Numbered from the stretch's first letter, positions 8,493 through 16,429 are shown. The stretch: 59,473 nucleotides of DNA from an uncultured Lachnospiraceae bacterium (GCA_947628955.1 CANRBX010000011.1:1-59473); one strand, 5' to 3'. Program-made: numbers and translations. Notes: generated by a model not told the origin, from the sequence alone.

Positions 8493-9689
8493 ATGCTACA
8501 TATTATTCTGGGTATACTAAAAGTGATCGGCATCATCGCGGGAATCCTGGTCCTGCTTGTGCTCGGCGCACTGCTCGCACTGTTCCTTGTCCCCGTGCGC
8601 TACCGGCTGGAGGCGGCGAAGGATCCGCAGCGGCTGAGCGCGGGTGTGCGGCTTAGCTGGCTTCTGCACGCGGTGAGCGCAGAGCTGACGGTCTGTCCGC
8701 CCGGCGACAGGACGATCGCCGTGCGCCTGTTCGGCATACGTCTGCCGCTGTTTGGGGACGGGGCGGAGCGCTCCGGGCGGACAGAGAATCCGGGCCGGAC
8801 GAAGAAGAAGGGCGGCCGGAAGAGAACGGCGGGGGATACGACGGAGCCGCCGGCAGACCGGGCGGAGAGTGCGGCGGAGTCAAAGGTTCAGGAAGATCCG
8901 AAACAGGAGACTGCGCAGGCAGACCAGGTGGAGCCGGGGGCTCAGGAAAATCAGGAGCAGAAGACTGCGGAGCCGAAGGTTCAGGAGAATCCGAAGCAGA
9001 AAGCCGCGGAGGCAGACCAGGTGGAGCCGGAGGTTCAGGAGAGTCAGGAGCAGGAGGCTGCGGAGGCGGATCGGGCGGAATCTGAGGCCCCGGGAAACCA
9101 GAAGCCGCGGACAGAAACCGCGGCGGAGCCAGACGAGCCGGAGCAGGAAGCCGTGAAGCGCGGCCCCGGCATTTTCAGAAAAATATGGTTTTCGTGCCGG
9201 AATTTTTATGTTAAAATAAAAAAGATACTGCTGATCCTGCAGAGCCTGCCGCGGAAATACGCCGCTTTTCGGAAGCGGGCGGCCGGACTTGCCCAGAAGG
9301 CGATCAGGCTGGCGCAGAGGCCGGGGCAGCTGCTTGAGATGGCGGAGGAATATGAGCTCAGGGAAATACTGGGAGGACTGACCGGACAGCTGTTCTACCT
9401 GCTGGCACATTACAGGCCGCGGCGGATCCGCGGATACCTGAAGTTCGGGACGGGGGATCCGGCCACTACGGGATGGCTGACCGGGCTGATCTACCTGCTG
9501 CTCCCGGCGAGAGCCGGCCAGTTTACGGTTTCTCCTGATTTTTATACAAAAATGTTCGAGACGGAGTTCATCTGCGAGGGGCATGTCCGTGCGCTTCATC
9601 TGCTGTGCGTTCTCCTGCGGGTGCTTCCGGACAAAAAGGTGCAAAGACTGATCAAGAAGCTGAGAAAGAGAGGGAATGAACATGGCTGA
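8493..9689 (+). CDS. DUF2953 domain membrane-anchored protein
   Basis: 398 residues. Residues 5-35 form one N-terminal transmembrane helix; a first conserved segment (VPVRYRLEAA and following) is separated from the conserved C-terminal half (from about residue 220, including FYVKIKKILLILQSLP and ATTGWLTGLIYLLLP) by a highly charged Q/E/P/A-rich linker with two copies of a 93-bp repeat. DUF2953 proteins usually sit directly upstream of gerW/ytfJ in spore formers, as here, where the two reading frames overlap by 8 bp. The molecular function is unknown; a sporulation role is inferred from the pairing. The linker is the variable part and is probably disordered. Confidence 0.8.
   Translation: MLHIILGILKVIGIIAGILVLLVLGALLALFLVPVRYRLEAAKDPQRLSAGVRLSWLLHAVSAELTVCPPGDRTIAVRLFGIRLPLFGDGAERSGRTENPGRTKKKGGRKRTAGDTTEPPADRAESAAESKVQEDPKQETAQADQVEPGAQENQEQKTAEPKVQENPKQKAAEADQVEPEVQESQEQEAAEADRAESEAPGNQKPRTETAAEPDEPEQEAVKRGPGIFRKIWFSCRNFYVKIKKILLILQSLPRKYAAFRKRAAGLAQKAIRLAQRPGQLLEMAEEYELREILGGLTGQLFYLLAHYRPRRIRGYLKFGTGDPATTGWLTGLIYLLLPARAGQFTVSPDFYTKMFETEFICEGHVRALHLLCVLLRVLPDKKVQRLIKKLRKRGNEHG
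8883..9090 (+). repeat. In-frame 93-bp tandem repeat in the DUF2953 linker
   Basis: Two copies start at 8883 and 8976, with a partial third copy after 9068. They encode 31-residue units rich in Q, E, P and A (KVQEDPKQETAQADQVEP and so on). This is another example of repeat expansion in a linker. Confidence 0.8.
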
Positions 9690-10083
9690 CAATTTTCAGA
9701 CTACTGCGGAATCGCTGTTCAGAGGGATGGAGAATTTTATTACGACCAAGACGGTGGTCGGCGATGCGATCACGGTGGGAAATACGATCATCCTGCCGCT
9801 GGTGGATGTGACCTTCGGCGCTGCGGCGACTGCGAAGACTGAGGACCGCAAAAACAGCGGAGGCGGAGGAATGGGAGGCAAGATCTCGCCGAGCGCGGTG
9901 CTTGTGATCCAGAACGGCTCGACCAGACTGGTCAACATAAAGAGCCAGGACAGCCTGAACAAGATCCTTGATATGGCGCCTGACCTGATCAACCGCTTTA
10001 TGCCCGGAAAGGGCGGGGCAAAGGGCGATCCTGCGGTCGACGAGGCGATCCACCATGCGTCCGAGGGGGAGAGCACCTTCTAA
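9682..10083 (+). CDS. gerW: Spore protein GerW/YtfJ family
   Basis: The 133-residue protein has the whole GerW family pattern: the N-terminal QTTAESLFRGMENFITTKTV, the strand TIILPLVDVTFGAA, a Gly-rich loop (GGGGMGGKISPSAVLVI) and a helical C-terminus. In Bacillus, GerW (YtfJ) is made in the forespore and is needed for normal L-alanine germination. The ATG at 9682 is chosen because AGAGAGGGA lies 6 bases upstream; an ATG at 9676 is also possible. It overlaps the end of the DUF2953 gene, so the two are translationally linked, and a 45-residue membrane peptide gene follows. Confidence 0.92.
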   Translation: MADNFQTTAESLFRGMENFITTKTVVGDAITVGNTIILPLVDVTFGAAATAKTEDRKNSGGGGMGGKISPSAVLVIQNGSTRLVNIKSQDSLNKILDMAPDLINRFMPGKGGAKGDPAVDEAIHHASEGESTF

Positions 10084-10129
10084 AACCGCACGTTCTGCAT
10101 AAGATAGAAAAAAGGGCAAAAGGTATCCG

Positions 10130-10267
10130 ATGCGAAAACTGATTGGCTATACATTGTTCTGGATCGCGGCCGGTATGGCGGCGGAGCTTTTCATAGAGAG
10201 TATTCTGATAAGCATATTGCTGATACTTTTTTTCCTGCTGCTCGGCTACAATCTGTTCCTGTCCTAG
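10130..10267 (+). CDS. 45-residue membrane peptide downstream of gerW
   Basis: A short ORF starting MRKLIGYTLFWIAAGMAAEL and ending GYNLFLS. Two hydrophobic stretches (residues 5-20 and 22-45) make it a hairpin-like or single-span membrane peptide. AAAAGG lies 7 bases before the ATG. Similar tiny hydrophobic peptides are found in Lachnospiraceae next to sporulation genes, but I cannot name a family. It is preceded by 46 bp without another start, and a palindromic dispersed element begins in its stop codon. The composition (clean hydrophobic periodicity, one Arg and one Lys at the start) argues for a real peptide. Confidence 0.55.
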   Translation: MRKLIGYTLFWIAAGMAAELFIESILISILLILFFLLLGYNLFLS

Positions 10268-10346
10268 TATGGCGATCCGCAGATAACTGCATCAGATTGG
10301 CTTGCCTGCTTTTCCGATTGATCCCGTTATTTGCCGAACGCTGTAC
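10266..10346 (+). repeat. Dispersed palindromic element, copy A
   Basis: Starts in the stop codon of the 45-residue ORF. The first 34 nt and the last 20 nt match copy B at 15088-15143 with only transition differences. Copy A carries about 25 extra bases in the middle. The ends can pair with each other (AGCGNTTCG..AAATAA against TTATTTG..CGAACGCT). Confidence 0.7.
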
Positions 10347-10350
10347 CGGA

Positions 10351-10430
10351 CATGTCCCGGATAAAGCCAAGACAGGGCATGTCCCGGATAAAACCCGGAC
10401 AGGGCATGTCCCGGATAAAGCCAGGATATG
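10351..10430 (+). repeat. 27-bp tandem repeat, three copies
   Basis: CATGTCCCGGATAAA begins each unit at 10351, 10378 and 10405. The array fills the gap between dispersed element A and the rpmB terminator. An open frame runs through it (MSRIKPGQG repeats), but there is no ribosome binding site, so I do not call a gene. Confidence 0.85.
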
Positions 10431-10440
10431 TCTCAGATGA

Positions 10441-10481
10441 AAATAGAAAAAATGAGGGGCTGTCGCAGATGCAACAACCCC
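10441..10481 (-). terminator. Rho-independent terminator of rpmB
   Basis: On the minus strand GGGGTTGT (10481-10474), a 10-nt loop and ACAGCCCC (10463-10456) are followed by a run rich in T (complement of 10441-10455). It lies 27 bp after the rpmB stop. Confidence 0.85.
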
Positions 10482-10507
10482 TTTCCTATGATCCTTTTTT
10501 GCTGAAC

Positions 10508-10693
10508 TTAAGCTCTCTCGACCTTGCCGGATCTGAGACAGGACGTACAGACATACATCCTCTTGGTAGCGCCGTTGACCTTCACTTTCACATGCTGGAC
10601 GTTAGCCTTCCAGATCCTGTTGCTTCTTCTATGTGAATGGCTCACATTGTTGCCGAAATGAACGGCTCTATCGCAAATAGCACACTTTGCCAT
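10508..10693 (-). CDS. rpmB: Large ribosomal subunit protein bL28
   Basis: 61 residues, the standard bL28 size. It has the zinc-ribbon form with two CxxC pairs (MAKCAIC at the start and VCTSC near the end) and the family phrase GNNVSHSHRRSNRIWKANVQ. It is a structural protein of the 50S subunit near the E-site. AAGGAGG lies 8 bases before the ATG on the minus strand, with a promoter and a terminator of its own, so it is a single-gene transcript divergent from asp23, as in many Firmicutes. Confidence 0.97.
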   Translation of the reverse strand: MAKCAICDRAVHFGNNVSHSHRRSNRIWKANVQHVKVKVNGATKRMYVCTSCLRSGKVERA

Positions 10694-10753
10694 GATCGCA
10701 CCTCCTTAAAAGAAATTAAGCCTAACTACACGATATAGACTCACAGCATGTTT

Positions 10754-10782
10754 ATTCTACCAAATGACGCTGTATTTTGCAA
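10754..10782 (-). promoter_or_regulatory. Candidate promoter of rpmB
   Basis: On the minus strand: TTGCAA (complement of 10777-10782), 17 bp, then TAGAAT (complement of 10754-10759), about 60 bp before the rpmB start. Confidence 0.65.
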
Positions 10783-10833
10783 GCAGAAAATATCAAAATA
10801 TGAAAATATTTTATTAAATGTGAAAAAGCATCT

Positions 10834-10861
10834 TTGCAACGATGGCCTTTTCTGATAGAAT
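10834..10861 (+). promoter_or_regulatory. Candidate promoter of the asp23-DAK2-recG operon
   Basis: TTGCAA (10834-10839), a 16-bp spacer and TAGAAT (10856-10861). It has the same box sequences as the divergent rpmB promoter, about 50 bp away. Confidence 0.6.
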
Positions 10862-10923
10862 ATGCGTGAACTGTGTTCAGGAATCAGAATGTGCGATGTA
10901 AGAATAGATGGAGGTTTCTGTTT

Positions 10924-11280
10924 ATGAAAGGACGTATGAGCAATGAACTTGGGGCGATCGTGATCGACCCGAACGTGATCGCTACTTACGCGGGAAGCGT
11001 TGCGGTGGAATGCTTTGGGATCGTCGGCATGGCGATCGTCAATGTGAAGGACGGTCTGGTGCGCCTGCTCCGCCGCGAGAGCCTGGAGCGAGGGCTGAGT
11101 GTCCGCATCGAGGAAAACCGGATCACGATAGACTTCCATGTGATCGTCTCCTATGGCGTGAGCATATCTGCGGTCGCAGACAACCTTTTCAGCAGCGTGA
11201 AGTACCGCGTGGAGGAATTCACCGGCATGGAGGTTGAGAAAATCAATATGTTCGTCGAAGGCGTGAGAGTGATTGATTAA
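10924..11280 (+). CDS. Asp23/Gls24 family envelope stress response protein (YloU-like)
   Basis: 118 residues with the Asp23 family pattern (ELGAIVIDPNVIATYAGSVAVECFGIVGM near the start and SVKYRVEEFTGMEVEKINMFVEGV at the end). Asp23 proteins coat the membrane via small partners and are linked to envelope homeostasis; YloU is the version found directly upstream of the DAK2 gene yloV. GGAGG lies 9 bases before the ATG at 10924; ATG 10936 is an alternative. The stop is 13 bp before the TTG start of the DAK2 gene, so the two are in one operon. Confidence 0.9.
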   Translation: MKGRMSNELGAIVIDPNVIATYAGSVAVECFGIVGMAIVNVKDGLVRLLRRESLERGLSVRIEENRITIDFHVIVSYGVSISAVADNLFSSVKYRVEEFTGMEVEKINMFVEGVRVID

Positions 11281-11293
11281 GGAGGAGCAGCCA

Positions 11294-12976
11294 TTGAATA
11301 CGAATACGATAGATGCATCTTTGTGTGCCAGAATGTTTCTGGCCGGTGCAAAAAATCTTGAGGCGAAAAAAGAGTGGATTAATGAGCTGAATGTGTTTCC
11401 CGTCCCGGACGGGGATACCGGCACCAATATGACGCTCACGATCATGTCCGCCGTGAAGGAGGTTACGGCGCTCGAAGATCTGACGATGGACAGCTTTGCA
11501 AAGGCGGTGTCCTCCGGTTCCCTGCGCGGCGCGCGCGGCAACTCGGGCGTCATCCTGTCGCAGCTCCTGCGCGGCTTTACAAAGGTGGTGCGCTCCGAGA
11601 GCGAAATCACGCCGGCCATCCTTGCGGCATCCTTCCAGAAGGCGGTGGAGACCGCGTACAAGGCGGTCATGAAGCCAAAGGAGGGCACGATCCTTACCGT
11701 CGCGCGGGGCGGCGCGGACCGGGCCGCGGAGCTTCTGGAGGAGGATCCGGATATCAGCATGGAGACCATGATCGATGAGATCATCAGGCGCTCGGAGGAG
11801 GTCCTGAACCAGACGCCGGAGATGCTTCCGGTTCTCAAGGAGGCCGGCGTGGTCGACTCCGGCGGACAGGGACTTCTGCAGGTGCTGAAGGGGGCCCGGG
11901 ACGCCTACCTCGGCAGGGAGACCGACTATGAGGCTGCCGGGGAGGCACAGGCGGACGAAGCGCAGCCGGCTCAGGCGCAGGCAGAGCACGCTGAGGAAGA
12001 GATCCGCTTCGGGTACTGCACCGAGTTCATCATCATGCTGGAAAAGGAATACACCAGCGAGACGGAGAACGAGTTCAAGGCGTTCCTGGAGTCCATCGGT
12101 GACTCGATCGTCGTGGTTTCCGACGAGGACATTGTGAAGGTGCACGTGCACACGAACGATCCGGGCCTCGCGATCCAGCGCGCGCTCACGTACGGTTCGC
12201 TGACGCGCATGAAGATCGACAACATGCGGGAGGAGCATCACGAGAAGGTCATCCGGGAGGAAGAGCGGAAGGCGGCAAAGGCCGCGCCCGTGAAACAGGC
12301 GCCGCCGGCCGAGATGAAGGAGATGGGCTTTATCTCCGTATCCATAGGCGACGGGATCGCCGATATCTTCAGGGACCTCGGGGTGGACTATCTGATCGAG
12401 GGCGGCCAGACCATGAATCCCAGCACGGAGGACATGCTGAACGCGATCGATCAGGTAAATGCCAGGAACATTATCATCCTTCCGAACAACAAGAATATCA
12501 TCCTCGCGGCGAACCAGGCAAAGGCGCTCACAGAGGACAAGAATATCATCGTCGTTCCCACGAAGACCGTGCCGCAGGGCATCACGGCCGTGATCAACTA
12601 TGTGCCGGAGAAGTCCCCGGAGGAAAACGCGTCCGTGATGGAGGCGGAGATCAGCAAGGTGAAGACCGGACAGCTCACATATGCCGTCCGTGACACCCAT
12701 ATCGACGACAAGGTGATCCACGCGGGAGACATCATGGGCGTCGGAGACCACTCGATCCTGGCGGTGGGGAGCGACATCCTGCCGGTGGCCGAGGAGACGG
12801 CGGCTCTGATGGTCGGGGAAGAGACGGAGCTGATCAGCATCTATTACGGCGAGGACATCACAGAGGAAGAGGCCGCGGGGCTTCGCGACCGGATCGAAGC
12901 GCAGTATCCGGAGTGCGATGTGGAGCTGAATTACGGCGGCCAGCCGATTTACTACTATATTATATCTACCGAGTAA
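11294..12976 (+). CDS. DAK2 domain fatty acid kinase-like protein (YloV / FakA)
   Basis: 560 residues. The N-terminal DAK2/DhaL ATP-binding domain shows NVFPVPDGDTGTNM, with the Mg-ATP-binding aspartates, and SSGSLRGARGNSGVILSQ. A linker and a FakB-like C-terminal domain follow. In Staphylococcus, FakA phosphorylates fatty acids held by FakB (DegV) partners for phospholipid synthesis; no degV gene is in this window. TTG 11294 is chosen as start because GGAGGAG (11281-11287) is correctly spaced. A TTG at 11273 overlaps asp23 but lacks a good site. There is an acidic Ala/Gln/Glu-rich linker at about 215-235. Confidence 0.9.
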   Translation: MNTNTIDASLCARMFLAGAKNLEAKKEWINELNVFPVPDGDTGTNMTLTIMSAVKEVTALEDLTMDSFAKAVSSGSLRGARGNSGVILSQLLRGFTKVVRSESEITPAILAASFQKAVETAYKAVMKPKEGTILTVARGGADRAAELLEEDPDISMETMIDEIIRRSEEVLNQTPEMLPVLKEAGVVDSGGQGLLQVLKGARDAYLGRETDYEAAGEAQADEAQPAQAQAEHAEEEIRFGYCTEFIIMLEKEYTSETENEFKAFLESIGDSIVVVSDEDIVKVHVHTNDPGLAIQRALTYGSLTRMKIDNMREEHHEKVIREEERKAAKAAPVKQAPPAEMKEMGFISVSIGDGIADIFRDLGVDYLIEGGQTMNPSTEDMLNAIDQVNARNIIILPNNKNIILAANQAKALTEDKNIIVVPTKTVPQGITAVINYVPEKSPEENASVMEAEISKVKTGQLTYAVRDTHIDDKVIHAGDIMGVGDHSILAVGSDILPVAEETAALMVGEETELISIYYGEDITEEEAAGLRDRIEAQYPECDVELNYGGQPIYYYIISTE

Positions 12977-13027
12977 CATGTGCAGATGCGTGCGGGACTG
13001 CGGCCGCGTCTGCGGGGGAGAGCTGTC

Positions 13028-15088
13028 ATGAACCTGGAATCACCGCTGGATTCCCTGAAGGGGATCGGAGAGAAAACGAGACAGACCTTTGCGAGGGCGG
13101 GCATCGAAAACCTCGGCGATCTGATCAGATATTATCCGCGGATGTACGAGCGCTTTGAGCGGCCCATTGCGGTGCGCGATCTGTCGGAGGGAGAGACCGC
13201 GGCGGTCAGGGCGCAGCTGATCGAGCCGATTGCCAGCCGCAGCATCCGCGGGCTTACGATTTCCGCCGCGCGCTGCAGCGACGGCAGCGATCTTCTCTCC
13301 CTCACATGGTTCAACATGCCATATCTGAGAAATACGTTACGCCCCGGGATCCCCTATGTATTCCGGGGGCGGGTGAAGGCAAAGGGTCAGCGGCTGCTCA
13401 TTGAGCAGCCCGCTGTTTTTCATGAGGAACAGTACGATGAAATGCAGGACACCCTCCGGCCGGTCTACCCTCTTGTGAAGGGGCTGTCCGGCCGGACGGT
13501 GCAGAAGGCGGTGCGCCAGGTGCTCTCGTCGAAGGAGCTTTTAAGGGAGTATCTGCCCGGGGAGATCCGGGAGAGCTGCAGGCTTGCGGAATACAATTAT
13601 GCGGTGGAGCAGATCCACTTTCCGGCGGACGAGCATGCCCTGCGCATGGCCAGAAGACGCCTGGTGTTTGACGAGTTTTTCTTTTTCCTTCTTCAGCTCC
13701 GCAGCCTCAAAGCGGCGCGGGAAAAGTCGGAGAATGCGTTTTCCATCCGCCCCTCCGGGAAGACGGAAAAGCTGATTCTCGGGCTTCCCTATGAGCTGAC
13801 GGGCGCACAGAAGCGCGTCTGGCAGACCATCGAGGGCGAGATGCAGGGAAAAAACGTGATGGCGAGGCTGATCCAGGGGGACGTGGGCTCCGGCAAGACG
13901 ATCGTGGCGGTTCTTGCCCTGCTGACGGCGGCGGACAGCGGCTATCAGGGCGCGCTGATGGCGCCGACGGAGGTGCTTGCGCGGCAGCACTATCAGTTTC
14001 TGAGCGGGCTGATGGAGAAAAACGGATTCCGGATCGGCACGGTGCTTCTGACCGGCTCGATGACCGCGCGGCAGAAAAGAGAGGCGTACGAGAAGATGGC
14101 GTCCGGGGAGGCTTCGATCATCGTCGGGACGCACGCGCTGATCCAGGAGAAGGCGGTCTACAAAAATCTGGCGCTGGTGATCACGGACGAGCAGCACCGC
14201 TTTGGAGTGCGGCAGCGGGAGATGCTCGCAAAAAAGGGCGATATGCCGCACACGATCGTGATGAGCGCGACCCCGATCCCGCGGACGCTCGCGGTGATCC
14301 TCTACGGGGATCTGGATATCTCGGTCATCGACGAGATGCCGGCCAGCCGTCTCCCGATCAAAAACTGCGTGGTGAATACCGGGTACCGCAGGAAGGCCTA
14401 CGAGTTTATTGAGCGTCAGGCCGCACTGGGGCACCAGGCATACGTGATCTGCCCGATGGTCGAAGAGAGCGAGGAGATGGAAGAGGCGGAGAACGTTGTG
14501 GAGTATGCCCGGAGGCTGCGCAGGGAACTGCCGGCGGACATCCGGATCGAATATCTGCACGGCAGGATGAAGCCGTCGGAGAAAAATGAGATCATGGAGC
14601 GGTTCCTGGCGAATGAGATCCAGGTGCTCGTCTCGACGACCGTGGTTGAGGTGGGCGTGGACGTGCCGAACGCGACCGTGATGCTGATCGAGAACGCGGA
14701 GCGCTTCGGGCTGGCGCAGCTTCACCAGCTGCGTGGGCGCGTGGGGCGCGGCGGCGCGCAGTCCTACTGCATCTTCATGCATACGCTGGAGGGAAAGCAG
14801 ATCGAGGAGCGGCTCGACATCCTGTGCAGGTCGAACGATGGGTTTGAGATCGCGAACCGCGACATGCAGCTGAGGGGGCCGGGCGACCTGTTCGGTGTGA
14901 GGCAGAGCGGCGTGCTCGATTTCAGCCTGGCGGATGTCTACTCCGACGCGGATGTCCTGCAGCAGGCGAACGAGGCGGCCGGCGCCCTGCTAAGCAGAGA
15001 TCCGCAGCTGGAGCTTCCGGAACATGCGGCCCTGAAGGCCCAGTACGACGCCCTCGTGCGCCGGCAGACCGGCCAGCTGAATCTCTAA
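13028..15088 (+). CDS. recG: ATP-dependent DNA helicase RecG
   Basis: A 686-residue superfamily-2 helicase that remodels stalled forks and branched DNA. The order is: wedge/OB domain at the N-terminus (YYPRMYERFERPI); Walker A QGDVGSGKT; Walker B-type box DEQHRFGVRQRE; motif III MSATPIPRTL; and helicase C-terminal motifs VSTTVVEVGVDVPNA and QLRGRVGRG. All are intact. The ATG at 13028 follows GGGGGAGAG; the longer frame upstream has no site. It is the last gene of the asp23-DAK2-recG operon and is followed by a dispersed palindromic element and a strong bidirectional terminator. Confidence 0.97.
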   Translation: MNLESPLDSLKGIGEKTRQTFARAGIENLGDLIRYYPRMYERFERPIAVRDLSEGETAAVRAQLIEPIASRSIRGLTISAARCSDGSDLLSLTWFNMPYLRNTLRPGIPYVFRGRVKAKGQRLLIEQPAVFHEEQYDEMQDTLRPVYPLVKGLSGRTVQKAVRQVLSSKELLREYLPGEIRESCRLAEYNYAVEQIHFPADEHALRMARRRLVFDEFFFFLLQLRSLKAAREKSENAFSIRPSGKTEKLILGLPYELTGAQKRVWQTIEGEMQGKNVMARLIQGDVGSGKTIVAVLALLTAADSGYQGALMAPTEVLARQHYQFLSGLMEKNGFRIGTVLLTGSMTARQKREAYEKMASGEASIIVGTHALIQEKAVYKNLALVITDEQHRFGVRQREMLAKKGDMPHTIVMSATPIPRTLAVILYGDLDISVIDEMPASRLPIKNCVVNTGYRRKAYEFIERQAALGHQAYVICPMVEESEEMEEAENVVEYARRLRRELPADIRIEYLHGRMKPSEKNEIMERFLANEIQVLVSTTVVEVGVDVPNATVMLIENAERFGLAQLHQLRGRVGRGGAQSYCIFMHTLEGKQIEERLDILCRSNDGFEIANRDMQLRGPGDLFGVRQSGVLDFSLADVYSDADVLQQANEAAGALLSRDPQLELPEHAALKAQYDALVRRQTGQLNL

Positions 15089-15143
15089 GTATAGCGATTC
15101 GCAAATAATTACACCAAATCGCTTTATTTGTCGAACGCTGTAC
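15088..15143 (+). repeat. Dispersed palindromic element, copy B
   Basis: Begins right after the recG stop. Its 5' half (AGCGATTCGCAAATAA) pairs imperfectly with its 3' half (TTATTTGTCGAACGCT), giving a hairpin of about 50 nt. It matches copy A (10266-10346), which has an extra central block. Confidence 0.7.
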
Positions 15144-15235
15144 TGGTCCGGGCGCTTCCGGATGACAGGGCCGAATGCAACAGAACATGCCTGAGGCTGC
15201 AGGGCCGCCGGATGCCGGATTAGGCACAGGAAAAA

Positions 15236-15288
15236 GAGGATGCCGCAAAATCCAGTTTATAGCTTTTGCAGCACCCTCTTCATTTTTT
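15236..15288. terminator. Bidirectional terminator between recG and the SASP gene
   Basis: GAGGATGCCGCAAAA (15236-15250) pairs with TTTTGCAGCACCCTC (15264-15278). A T-rich run follows on the plus strand (15279-15288), and the A-run at 15231-15235 gives T5 on the minus strand. It ends both the recG operon and the convergent SASP transcript. Confidence 0.85.
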
Positions 15289-15322
15289 CAGAAGTCAGTA
15301 TTTGGCCGGATTACATGCCGGA

Positions 15323-15580
15323 TTACATCATGGTACCGGACATCTGGCTGGTACCGGACATCTGGCCGAGACCGGACATCTGAGTGCCGGACATCTGGCG
15401 CTCCTGCGCCTCGATCATCTTTTTCACCATATAACCGCCTACAGAACCGTTCTGTCTGGAAGTCAGGTTTCCGTTGTAGCCGTCCGTGAGCGGCACGCCC
15501 AGCTCGTTGGCAACCTCAAATTTGAAACGATCCATTGCAGTCTTTGCTTCCGGTACTGCTGTTGTGTTAGATGTTGACAT
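15323..15580 (-). CDS. Alpha/beta-type small acid-soluble spore protein with Met-Ser-Gly repeat tail
   Basis: 85 residues. The DNA-binding core is typical: FEVANELGVPL, the GPR cleavage-type region, then GYNGNLTSRQNGSVGGYMVK. Alpha/beta SASPs saturate spore DNA and protect it from UV and heat. The last 23 residues are unusual: QMSG units repeated four times with T/G/L spacers, rich in Met. GGAGGCG lies ahead of the ATG on the minus strand. I could not fit a clear sigma-G promoter by eye. The gene shows that the organism forms spores. Confidence 0.95.
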   Translation of the reverse strand: MSTSNTTAVPEAKTAMDRFKFEVANELGVPLTDGYNGNLTSRQNGSVGGYMVKKMIEAQERQMSGTQMSGLGQMSGTSQMSGTMM

Positions 15581-15728
15581 TGAAAACGCCTCCTTTGTTT
15601 ACATTTGCTTTTTATCTGTCGATTCTATATTCAGCAGCTTTTCGCTGCATTTCTAGTATATGCATCTGATCCGGATATAAACTGGTAAATATGCCCAGTC
15701 ATTTTTTCTAAAAAAATAGAAAAAGTGA

Positions 15729-15756
15729 TTGATATTTTGGAAATTTTTGCTATAAT
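15729..15756 (+). promoter_or_regulatory. Candidate promoter of the MgsA-like gene
   Basis: TTGATA (15729-15734), a 16-bp spacer and a perfect TATAAT (15751-15756), 36 bp before the start codon. Confidence 0.65.
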
Positions 15757-15791
15757 ATATCTGTGGTAAATTGACTTGAAAGGTGGATGAC

Positions 15792-16199
15792 ATGAATATC
15801 GGACTAATCGCGCACAACAACAAGAAGGTTTTGATGGAGAATTTTTGTATTGCCTACAAGTATATTTTATCGAAACACAATCTGTACGCCACCGGTATCA
15901 CAGGCAGAAGGATTGAAGATGTCACAAATCTGAAGGTACACAAGTTTCTTCCCGGCAGCGTCGGGGGAGACAAGCAGTTTATTGATATGATTGAGCGGAA
16001 TGCGATGGACATGGTGATCTTTTTCTACAATCCGCTCATGACCAGCCCGAATGCTCCGGATATCTTCGCGATCTCCCGCAGCTGCGACCAGTACAATATC
16101 CCGATCGCGACGAACATCGCAACGGCGGAATCCCTGGTGCTCGGCCTCGCGCGCGGAGACCTTGACTGGCGGCTGAATATCCGGACTGAGGATCTCTGA
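15792..16199 (+). CDS. Methylglyoxal synthase-like protein with altered active-site residues
   Basis: 135 residues, collinear with MgsA, which converts dihydroxyacetone phosphate to methylglyoxal. Kept features are the first strand MNIGLIAHN, LYATGITG, GGDKQ with the catalytic Asp (E. coli D71), and PDIFAI (D101). By my recollection of the E. coli protein, several substrate-site positions differ: D20 is Asn (AHN), T47 is Ile, the SGP loop is PGS, D91 is Asn (FFYNPL) and H98 is Asn (SPNAPD). It may be a divergent enzyme, a paralogue with another ligand, or inactive. ATG 15792 follows AAAGGTGG; a GTG at 15783 is less likely. Confidence 0.8.
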   Translation: MNIGLIAHNNKKVLMENFCIAYKYILSKHNLYATGITGRRIEDVTNLKVHKFLPGSVGGDKQFIDMIERNAMDMVIFFYNPLMTSPNAPDIFAISRSCDQYNIPIATNIATAESLVLGLARGDLDWRLNIRTEDL

Positions 16200-16318
16200 A
16201 TGCACAAAAAATTTCTGAACGCACAAAAAGAGCGCGGGGCGCGGCCCGGCGGCGCATGAACCGGGAGAGACGGCACAGCAGAAAAGAAGTAAGATGACGC
16301 AAGCAGAATGAAATAAGG

Positions 16319-16396
16319 AAAGAGCTGTCACAAAACGGCATCGTCCGGCAAACTCCGGGAGAGCAGCGGACGGACTGTTTTGTGGCAGCTCTTTTA
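16319..16396. terminator. Large bidirectional terminator hairpin between the MgsA-like gene and the Lys/Ala-rich gene
   Basis: AAGAGCTGTCACAAAAC at the left pairs with GTTTTGTGGCAGCTCTT at the right, with further pairing inside (CGTCCG / CGGACG). T-rich tails are present on both strands. It serves the convergent transcripts. Confidence 0.8.
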
Positions 16397-16429
16397 AAAT
16401 TGTCTCTGAAATTTTCTGTATCCGGCGTA

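Noticed and set aside
10331..10636. Plus-strand ORF with MSRIKPGQG repeats before rpmB
   Set aside because: It reads the 27-bp array and then antisense to rpmB; no Shine-Dalgarno and no family.
11243..12979. 578-codon minus-strand frame opposite the DAK2 gene
   Set aside because: The plus-strand frame is a clear DAK2 protein; the minus frame has no recognisable domain and covers it almost exactly.
13541..14782. 413-codon minus-strand frame inside recG
   Set aside because: Opposite a fully conserved helicase with all motifs; a codon-structure shadow.
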